Below are positions 1 to 4,982 of a DNA stretch of 7,545 nucleotides, in pieces (the stretch's first letter is position 1; the number at the start of each line of letters is the position of its first letter). The stretch is from Treponema sp. GTDB lineage: Bacteria; Spirochaetota; Spirochaetia; Treponematales; Breznakiellaceae. The notes under the pieces are model-generated. The model made no database searches. It was not told where the DNA came from and saw nothing but the letters and a program-made list of their open reading frames with translations. The translations under genes were made by a program, and so were the position numbers. The DNA lies in assembly GCA_031257595.1 (NCBI GenBank), contig JAIROH010000261.1, positions 1 through 7,545 of the forward strand, read 5' to 3'.

Positions 1-291
1 GAAGGACCGTATTCCCTCAAGCGGGTCCTTGCCGCGGGAAGGCGCCGCGGCGCCCGGTTTTACTGTACCTCCCAGCAGGAAGGAATTGTGGATTTTTCCG
101 GCTATGTTTCTTCAAAAGAACTGTGGAAAGAGGGGGCCGTTCCCATGGGCGCCCTGACTACGGAAACGGCGGTGGCCCGGTTCCTCGCGGCAAGCATCAT
201 AGCGGACAGCGAGGAAGAGTTGATAAGCCTTATGGAGGCTGAACGGGGATTTACCACGAACGAAGAAGGCGTGTCCCTTTTCGATTTGTAG
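1..291 (+). CDS. L-asparaginase (type I, AnsA-like), C-terminal fragment, cut by left edge
   Basis: The frame is open from base 1 to the TAG at 289-291, so this is the last 96 codons of a gene that begins outside the window. The GTG at base 88 is an internal codon, not a start. The visible part resembles the small C-terminal domain of bacterial asparaginases: a strand ending in TSQ, then EGIV, a Y-x-S-x-x-L segment, a G-A-V-P-M-G loop, and an LTTETAVARF helix. This matches the family pattern of SQ...G.V...Y..G..L...GVI...DMT.EA...KL. Asparaginases hydrolyse asparagine to aspartate and ammonia. The catalytic threonines lie in the missing N-terminal domain, so activity cannot be judged. A GatD-type amidotransferase subunit shares this fold and is the main alternative. 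The gene converges on the next one with a 24-base gap. Confidence 0.78.
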   Translation, partial: EGPYSLKRVLAAGRRRGARFYCTSQQEGIVDFSGYVSSKELWKEGAVPMGALTTETAVARFLAASIIADSEEELISLMEAERGFTTNEEGVSLFDL

Positions 292-315
292 CGCCGGTAT
301 ATACGCGCCGTTTCA

Positions 316-2169
316 TTATTGCGTACCTGTTTCGGGCGCGGACGCCGTACTGTAGATGATCCCGATCCGCTCGGTGGAAGAACGGTGCTTCATTTTTAAT
401 AACAGGGTTTGTTCCTGGGGGGAATATGTCCAGCCGGAAGAATCATAGCGTTCGAACTGCGGATCGGTAGGATAGTCTATGCCGTACAGCTGGAGAACGG
501 CGAAAGGCCGTACTCCCCGGATCATCATGTAGTGGGTTTCCCCGGCGGGAAAACTCACGGTAATGTCGGTAATTCCCGGCCTTTGTACGGCGGATACGTT
601 TGACGCGGCGGTCCACGCCCACAACCCCGCGGCGGGCGTTTCGTTTGAAGAGAGGCTTTGCGCCCTGGCGTAGTATTCGCCGCTGTTTTCGGTCCGACAG
701 ATACGGTATATTCTTGCCGAACCGAGGCGCCCGGCATCGGGTTTTTCGCTAAAGCCGCCGTTGTCGTCCTGTACCACAATCCGGGGCGCCGATCCGGTTT
801 CGTCGGCAAACGACAGTACCGAAAGGATAATGCTCCTGCCCAGGGCCCGCCGCGTTTCATCGTTAAGCCGGGAAAGGGAACTGCCCAGACGGAGGTTAAG
901 CTCGGTATCCGCTTCGTTTCCGGAAAAAGCCAAAACCGCCCCGGTAAACGGATTTTTTTTAAGGCTGTCGCCGGCCACATAGAAAGCCTGATCCAGAAAG
1001 CGTTCATAGGGATTGTCCCTGCCGGGCCTGATTCGTTCCCAGTCAAGATTCCCTTCAAGAAACCCGGCGCTTTGCTCTATCGTCATTACGGCGGGATCGA
1101 AAGATCGAAGCATGTCGGCGGCGTCATCCAAAAGGTTGTTTAAGCCCCTTACCCCCAAAAATTCAACTACGTGAAATTCCCTGAGGAAATCGGCGGAACG
1201 TTCGTTGAAAAGCTGCGCGAGACGACTGTAACGTTCCCGTTCCAACAGGGAAAGGGAACGGAGCGCCGCGTCCAGCTTTCCCGCGTACGCGGATGCTTCA
1301 AAAGAAAGGCTGTCCGCAGGGGAGGGGGCGTAGACCGAGGCAAAGGCCGCCGATGCCGCCCGGTAGGTGCCCCGTTTAAGAGCTTCGCTCATATACGCGT
1401 TGGCCGTTTCGCCGGATAAAGACCTGCCGGAACCGGGAGAGCCCGCGGCCCTGTTCCACGCGGAATAGGATTTGTCCCGCCACTGGGTTACGGCCTCTTC
1501 GTATTCGGACAGGGTTTTGGCCAAGATAAAGTTTTCCGGACTTGCCGTTTTTCGTTCGGGAATTGCCCGGTAACTTACTGTCCGGCTTTCCGGCGTCAGA
1601 TGAATGACACGATCCTTTAATTCCGGCAGACCGCCCAATCCTCCGCCGAACGTATAGTCTACCCCATCGGAGCTTATCAACAACGTTGAACCGGATTCCC
1701 GTATTTGGCTTGTTTTCAACGGCTTGAACGGGATATCAAGACCGGAGTATCCCGGTGAAAAATCCGCTTCGATAACCAGTTCCAGCGCGCCCCCGGTGTA
1801 ACGGGTAACAAAGGAAAGTTCCGTCTCTTTGACAATGCGGAAAAACAACCCGTTGTCCTCAATAAAAAGCAGTTCAGGCTGAACCGGACCGCTGCCGGAA
1901 TCCGCGGAACTGATTACAAAGCCGTCCCTGTCGTTCCGGCCCAGGTCAAATTCGATTCCTCCAAAGAACACACTCGCTCCCCTGTCCAATGCGTAAGTAT
2001 TGGGAAGCGGTGTTTCCCGTCCACGGCGGTAATTTCCCTGTACGACAAGGTTTCCCGTTCTGTGGGTAAAGCCGGTCCTTTTGGCAAATTGAAGATTTAC
2101 CAAAAACACAAAAACAAGCCCGTATAAGACGAAAAGCAGCAGGAAACGGGGAAACAGCGGTTTTTTCAT
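316..2169 (-). CDS. Conserved-looking membrane-anchored protein of unknown function (617 aa)
   Basis: I do not recognise the family. The protein starts MKKPLFPRF, followed by one hydrophobic helix at about residues 9-26. No lipobox cysteine follows, so it is probably an N-terminal signal anchor or uncleaved signal peptide with the rest outside the cytoplasm. Residues 35-205 are rich in short alternating hydrophobic stretches and glycines, suggesting a beta domain. Residues 210-450 look mainly helical and charged, including LLERERYSRL and LNDETRRALGR. Residues 485-610 return to beta-type sequence (ITDITVSF, YMMIRGVRPF, LLLKMKH), which could be a small beta-sandwich. The ATG at 2169 is the first start in the open frame and gives a sensible N-terminus, but no Shine-Dalgarno precedes it. 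An A8 run on the coding strand (953-960) interrupts otherwise G+C-rich codons. The gene is divergent from the TPR lipoprotein. A role in the envelope is inference only. Confidence 0.88.
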   Translation of the reverse strand: MKKPLFPRFLLLFVLYGLVFVFLVNLQFAKRTGFTHRTGNLVVQGNYRRGRETPLPNTYALDRGASVFFGGIEFDLGRNDRDGFVISSADSGSGPVQPELLFIEDNGLFFRIVKETELSFVTRYTGGALELVIEADFSPGYSGLDIPFKPLKTSQIRESGSTLLISSDGVDYTFGGGLGGLPELKDRVIHLTPESRTVSYRAIPERKTASPENFILAKTLSEYEEAVTQWRDKSYSAWNRAAGSPGSGRSLSGETANAYMSEALKRGTYRAASAAFASVYAPSPADSLSFEASAYAGKLDAALRSLSLLERERYSRLAQLFNERSADFLREFHVVEFLGVRGLNNLLDDAADMLRSFDPAVMTIEQSAGFLEGNLDWERIRPGRDNPYERFLDQAFYVAGDSLKKNPFTGAVLAFSGNEADTELNLRLGSSLSRLNDETRRALGRSIILSVLSFADETGSAPRIVVQDDNGGFSEKPDAGRLGSARIYRICRTENSGEYYARAQSLSSNETPAAGLWAWTAASNVSAVQRPGITDITVSFPAGETHYMMIRGVRPFAVLQLYGIDYPTDPQFERYDSSGWTYSPQEQTLLLKMKHRSSTERIGIIYSTASAPETGTQ

Positions 2170-2175
2170 GGATAG

Positions 2176-2184
2176 AGTATAACA
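2176..2184 (-). promoter_or_regulatory. Extended -10 promoter placed for leaderless transcription of the 617-aa gene
   Basis: On the minus strand the sequence reads TGTTATACT: a TG, one spacer base, then TATACT, which is 5 of 6 to the TATAAT consensus with the extended TGn element. The hexamer occupies 2181-2176. With the usual six bases between the hexamer and +1, transcription would begin at base 2169, the A of the ATG. The bases just upstream of the ATG (CTCTATCC) have no Shine-Dalgarno, which agrees with a leaderless message. The -35 area at 2204-2199 (TTCATT) is poor, as is common for extended -10 promoters. This is a pattern-based call with no experimental support. Confidence 0.55.
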
Positions 2185-2188
2185 GAAA

Positions 2189-2227
2189 CCCCGCCGCGAA
2201 TGAAAGAGCGCTCCCTTTAAGGCGGGG
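2189..2227. repeat. Inverted repeat in the divergent intergenic region, possible operator or 5' UTR hairpin
   Basis: The arms CCCCGCC (2189-2195) and GGCGGGG (2221-2227) are perfect 7-base complements separated by 25 bases. An 8-base palindrome, GAGCGCTC (2206-2213), sits between them within a looser AAAG...CTTT dyad (2203-2218). The right arm overlaps the G-rich tract that is the probable ribosome binding site of the TPR gene. The inner palindrome lies next to the presumed -35 area of the opposing promoter. It could be a regulator site or an RNA hairpin that hides the ribosome binding site. In a G+C-rich region a 7-base match can also be chance. Confidence 0.3.
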
Positions 2228-2229
2228 GA
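2224..2229 (+). promoter_or_regulatory. Probable ribosome binding site of the TPR lipoprotein gene
   Basis: GGGGGA ends 11 bases before the ATG at 2241, which is slightly long but usable. The next in-frame ATG, at 2253, is preceded only by a weak AGAG. This mildly favours 2241 as the start, though the two cannot be separated with certainty. Both starts keep the signal peptide intact. Confidence 0.4.
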
Positions 2230-2240
2230 CTTCTTTACCG

Positions 2241-3710
2241 ATGATCAGAGTAATGAACCTCAAAAAAACTTCCTTTTTACCTGGCAAGACCAGGTTTCTG
2301 TCGAGCGTATTGTCCGCGTTCCTGTCGATATTCCCTGTTTTGGGAATAACCTCCTGCGTTTCCGGGCCTCCGACCGCCCGCGTGACCGGATCCGAACCTC
2401 AGGCAAAAGAACCCGCCCGGCCGCTGACTACCGAAGATATACTCGGGAACATCGCCGGACTGTGCGAAAAAGGGGATTATGCCGGCGCCCTCGTCCTCTT
2501 TGACACCATAGACGCCAAGGACGCCGAAACCGATGCAATCAAGCTTCTTAAAGCGTCGGTGTACCTTTCGGCCGGCGGCTACAACGAAGCCGGGGACATA
2601 GCCGGCCGTATCAGCGCGGCTTCTCCCCGAAACACCCAGCCGCTTTTGATCATGGCCGCGGTGGAACAGGCACGGGGTAATGTTAAAGAACAGAAAGCCC
2701 TGCTGGACAGGGCGCTTAAAATAGAACCGGACAATACCCAGGCCCTTGTGGCCCTGGGTAACGTTGCCGTGTCGGAAAATTCATTCAGGACGGCCGCTTC
2801 GTACTACGACAGGGCGCTGGCGGCGGAAAGCGAAAACGGGGAAGCCCTGATAGGCCGGGCATGGGTATACCGGAACAACAAAGATCCCAAAAACGCGGAA
2901 AAACTCCTCAACCGGGCGGTGCTTCTCTATCCCGGTTGGGTAACGCCGATCCATGAACGGGCGAGGCTCTACAAAGCCGCCGGGTATCCCCGTGAAGCCC
3001 TGGCGGATATGGACAGGGCCAAGGCAATGAACGGCGATGATTACTGGATCGCCGTTGACCGGGGAGACGTACTTGTCGATCTGGACCGGAAAGCGGAAGC
3101 GCTGGAAGAATTTGAGAGGGCAAAGAAGATCAATCCCGATTATTTTCTTGCCTATGTATACGCCGCGGGGATAAAAGACGATTTGGGCGACTATGACGGC
3201 GCCGAAAGGGATTATACGATTCTGGTAAAACTCAACCCGGATTATTATTTCGCGTTTGAAGGCCTGGGCATGCACCTTATGAGAAAAGGCAACTGGAACG
3301 GGGCCAGGGACGCTTTTTTGGAAGTGTACAAGCGTTCCGAACAGGACACGGTAGCCTACGGCCTCCTTGCGGCTATGAACTGGATGCGGGGCGGCAAGCT
3401 TTCCGATCCCAGGCAGTTTCTGGAACAGGTAATAGCCAAGGCCGAGCGCAATAGCCTTGAATGGTATATGCTTAGGCTGTATCATGATCTTGTAGGCGAT
3501 AACGACATTGTCATAAGGCTTGACAGTGAAAAGAACGGCGACACAAAAGCCAGAATGCTTTACTATCTTGCCAACTATTACGATATAAGGGGAAATAAAA
3601 CCCTGGCCGACAAATACTTTTTGATGGTTCGGGAGATGGACCGGAAAAGCATGCCCGAATGGCGGCTTAACGAATGGGCGCTTGAGTCCCGGGGGCTTGC
3701 TTTGAAATAA
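2241..3710 (+). CDS. TPR-repeat lipoprotein
   Basis: The N-terminus has basic residues (K8, K9, K16, R18), a hydrophobic stretch at about 19-37, and GITSC with Cys39. This fits a spirochaete-style lipobox, so the mature protein would be lipid-anchored at the membrane. After a short Pro- and Ala-rich linker (40-60), residues from about 62 to 470 form roughly ten tetratricopeptide-like helical pairs. Clear examples lie at about 167-198 (ALVALGNVAVSENSFRTAASYY), 235-266, 268-300 (ending AKKINPD) and 303-334 (ending VKLNPDY). TPR arrays bind other proteins and assemble complexes, so a scaffold or chaperone role in the envelope is likely, but no partner can be named. The start at 2241 gives a rather long signal peptide, and 2253 (MNLKKTS) is an alternative. 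It is divergent from the 617-aa gene and followed 83 bases later by the TraB-family gene. The stop codon lies inside a hairpin. Confidence 0.9.
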   Translation: MIRVMNLKKTSFLPGKTRFLSSVLSAFLSIFPVLGITSCVSGPPTARVTGSEPQAKEPARPLTTEDILGNIAGLCEKGDYAGALVLFDTIDAKDAETDAIKLLKASVYLSAGGYNEAGDIAGRISAASPRNTQPLLIMAAVEQARGNVKEQKALLDRALKIEPDNTQALVALGNVAVSENSFRTAASYYDRALAAESENGEALIGRAWVYRNNKDPKNAEKLLNRAVLLYPGWVTPIHERARLYKAAGYPREALADMDRAKAMNGDDYWIAVDRGDVLVDLDRKAEALEEFERAKKINPDYFLAYVYAAGIKDDLGDYDGAERDYTILVKLNPDYYFAFEGLGMHLMRKGNWNGARDAFLEVYKRSEQDTVAYGLLAAMNWMRGGKLSDPRQFLEQVIAKAERNSLEWYMLRLYHDLVGDNDIVIRLDSEKNGDTKARMLYYLANYYDIRGNKTLADKYFLMVREMDRKSMPEWRLNEWALESRGLALK

Positions 3711-3732
3711 CGCCTGTTATTTCAAAGCAAGC
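3695..3732 (+). terminator. Long hairpin spanning the TPR gene stop codon, possible atypical terminator or mRNA 3' end
   Basis: Bases 3695-3710 (GCTTGCTTTGAAATAA) are perfectly complementary to 3717-3732. A further C-G pair (3711/3716) closes a GCCT loop, giving a 17-base-pair stem. The TAA stop (3708-3710) is near the top of the left arm. The run that follows, GTTTCTGA, is not a proper T tract and the stem is not very G+C-rich, so it is not a textbook intrinsic terminator. It may still end transcription, stabilise the TPR message, or separate the expression of the TPR and TraB-family genes. Confidence 0.5.
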
Positions 3733-3781
3733 GTTTCTGAGCGTCGATGATTCCGGCATTTTGAAGACCTCACATATCATT

Positions 3782-3786
3782 AAGGA
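3782..3786 (+). promoter_or_regulatory. Ribosome binding site fixing the TraB-family start
   Basis: AAGGA is followed by 7 bases and then ATG at 3794. This is the best Shine-Dalgarno to start spacing in the window. It decides the start against an upstream in-frame TTG at 3761, which has no comparable site. Confidence 0.75.
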
Positions 3787-3793
3787 TGATGAA

Positions 3794-4969
3794 ATGAACG
3801 ATACCCGTATGATCTTCACGGCAGGAGACAGGGAAATTGTCCTTGTAGGGACAGCCCATGTCTCACGGGAGAGTATTGAAGAAGTGAAAGGAACCATACA
3901 GGAAGAACATCCGGATATGGTCTGCGTCGAACTTGATCAGGGGCGCTACGATGCCATCAGCAAAAAGGAAAACTGGGAAAAACTCAATGTGGCAAAAGTG
4001 TTCCGGGAAGGAAAGGGTTTTCTTCTTATGGCAAACCTTGTTCTGGCGGGTTTCCAGCGAAGGCTGGGAAAAGAGCTTGGGGTACAGCCCGGCGAAGAAA
4101 TGAAGACCGCCCTGGAAACCGCGGAAAAGCTGGGTATAGCCTGGGCGCTCTGTGACCGGGAAGTCCAGATAACCCTTCGCCGGGCCTGGTCCAGGTGCGG
4201 CCTGTGGAGCAAGTCCAAGCTTATGGCTTCCCTTGTTTCCAGCGCCTTTGTTACGGAAAAACTCAGCGAAGCGGAAATTGAAAACCTGAAAAAGCGCAGC
4301 GAGCTTGACGGGATGATGGACGAGCTTGCCCAGTACCTTCCCGCCGTCAAACAAACCCTTATTGACGAACGGGATCGTTACCTGGCGGCGAAGATATGGA
4401 CCGCCGGCGGCAAAAAGGTCCTCGCCGTGGTTGGCGCCGGCCACATGGCCGGCCTTAAATCCCACCTGGAAAAAATATCCGCCGGAGAGGAATCTTCCGA
4501 CGTGGAGGAACTTAACCAAATTCCCCCGCCGGGATTGTTTTCCAGAATTATACCGTGGATCCTGCCGGCGCTTATCGCCTTTCTTATCGGTTATGGAGCG
4601 TACCGCCTGGGCTTTGGGGAAAGTTTTTCGATGCTCAAACGATGGCTTTTATGGAACGGATCCCTTGCCGCCCTGGGGACGGTCGTCGCTCTGGGGCATC
4701 CGCTTTCGGTACTGGTGTCGTTTGTCGGAGCCCCAATCGCCACGGTTAATCCGTTTATCGGCGTCGGCCTTTTTTCGGGCCTTACCGAGGCGACAATCCG
4801 CAAGCCCCGCGTCAGGGACGCTTCTTCGATAAACGAAGACATCGGAAGCCTCAAGGGTGTTTACGGGAACCGCATTACCAGGGCCCTTCTGGTATTTTTG
4901 CTTTCTTCCATCGGCAGCATGGTGGGTAACATTATTTCAATTCCGGCAATAGCGGGGAAGCTCTTTTAG
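3794..4969 (+). CDS. TraB/PrgY (pheromone shutdown) family membrane protein
   Basis: The 391-residue length is typical of the TraB family found in bacteria and archaea. Family signatures in order are GTAH at residues 19-22 (the first GxxH motif), CVELDQGRYDA at 44-54, PGEEM at 99-103, DREVQITLRRAW at 121-132, ERDRYLA at 192-198, and GAGH at 214-217 (the second GxxH motif). The soluble domain is followed by hydrophobic segments at about 252-272, 286-300, 304-327 and 364-386, so the C-terminal third is in the membrane. In Enterococcus the relative TraB/PrgY reduces the activity of an endogenous peptide pheromone. The family is related to the eukaryotic Tiki metalloproteases, with the GxxH histidines and conserved acidic and arginine residues at the proposed active site. 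Those residues are present here. Substrate and role in this organism are unknown, and nothing in the window points to pheromone plasmids. It may be co-transcribed with the TPR gene if the hairpin at 3695-3732 is read through. Confidence 0.92.
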   Translation: MNDTRMIFTAGDREIVLVGTAHVSRESIEEVKGTIQEEHPDMVCVELDQGRYDAISKKENWEKLNVAKVFREGKGFLLMANLVLAGFQRRLGKELGVQPGEEMKTALETAEKLGIAWALCDREVQITLRRAWSRCGLWSKSKLMASLVSSAFVTEKLSEAEIENLKKRSELDGMMDELAQYLPAVKQTLIDERDRYLAAKIWTAGGKKVLAVVGAGHMAGLKSHLEKISAGEESSDVEELNQIPPPGLFSRIIPWILPALIAFLIGYGAYRLGFGESFSMLKRWLLWNGSLAALGTVVALGHPLSVLVSFVGAPIATVNPFIGVGLFSGLTEATIRKPRVRDASSINEDIGSLKGVYGNRITRALLVFLLSSIGSMVGNIISIPAIAGKLF

Positions 4970-4982
4970 GCAATCCGCTATT
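4948..4982. terminator. Weak inverted repeat across the convergent TraB/cyclase gene ends
   Basis: AATAGCGG (4948-4955) pairs perfectly with CCGCTATT (4975-4982). The TraB stop (4967-4969) lies in the loop and the cyclase stop (4978-4980) in the right arm. A shared terminator for the two converging genes would fit the position. However, the loop is long at 19 bases, the stem is short, and neither side has a strong T run. The call therefore rests mainly on position. Confidence 0.3.

Noticed and set aside
88..291. Small 67-aa protein starting at GTG 88
   Set aside because: The same frame is open to base 1, and the residues before 88 (FYCTSQQEG) already match the asparaginase C-terminal domain. 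This is the end of a longer gene.
292..315. Terminator between the converging asparaginase and 617-aa genes
   Set aside because: The gap holds only the short palindrome GTATATAC (297-304), with no G+C stem and no T tract.
555..1143. Overlapping open frames on both strands (minus 555-1058, plus 658-1143)
   Set aside because: Both overlap the 617-aa gene and have low-complexity Arg/Pro-rich translations. The minus-strand frame is only of interest as the possible product of slippage at 953-960.
2781..3485. 234-codon open frame on the minus strand
   Set aside because: It lies wholly inside the TPR lipoprotein gene, whose protein has clear repeats and a lipobox. The antisense translation has no recognisable domain. 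Long antisense frames are expected with this codon use.
3775..3780. TATCAT as a -10 box for the TraB-family gene
   Set aside because: No -35 lies at 16-18 bases upstream, and the resulting start would fall at about 3787, cutting off the AAGGA ribosome binding site.
3761..3793. TTG at 3761 as the TraB-family start
   Set aside because: It adds 11 residues that do not resemble the family N-terminus and has no ribosome binding site. ATG 3794 has AAGGA at good spacing.
3863..4519. 218-codon open frame on the minus strand
   Set aside because: It is antisense to the TraB-family gene, which carries all family motifs. The translation looks like composition noise, and no independent start signal is evident.
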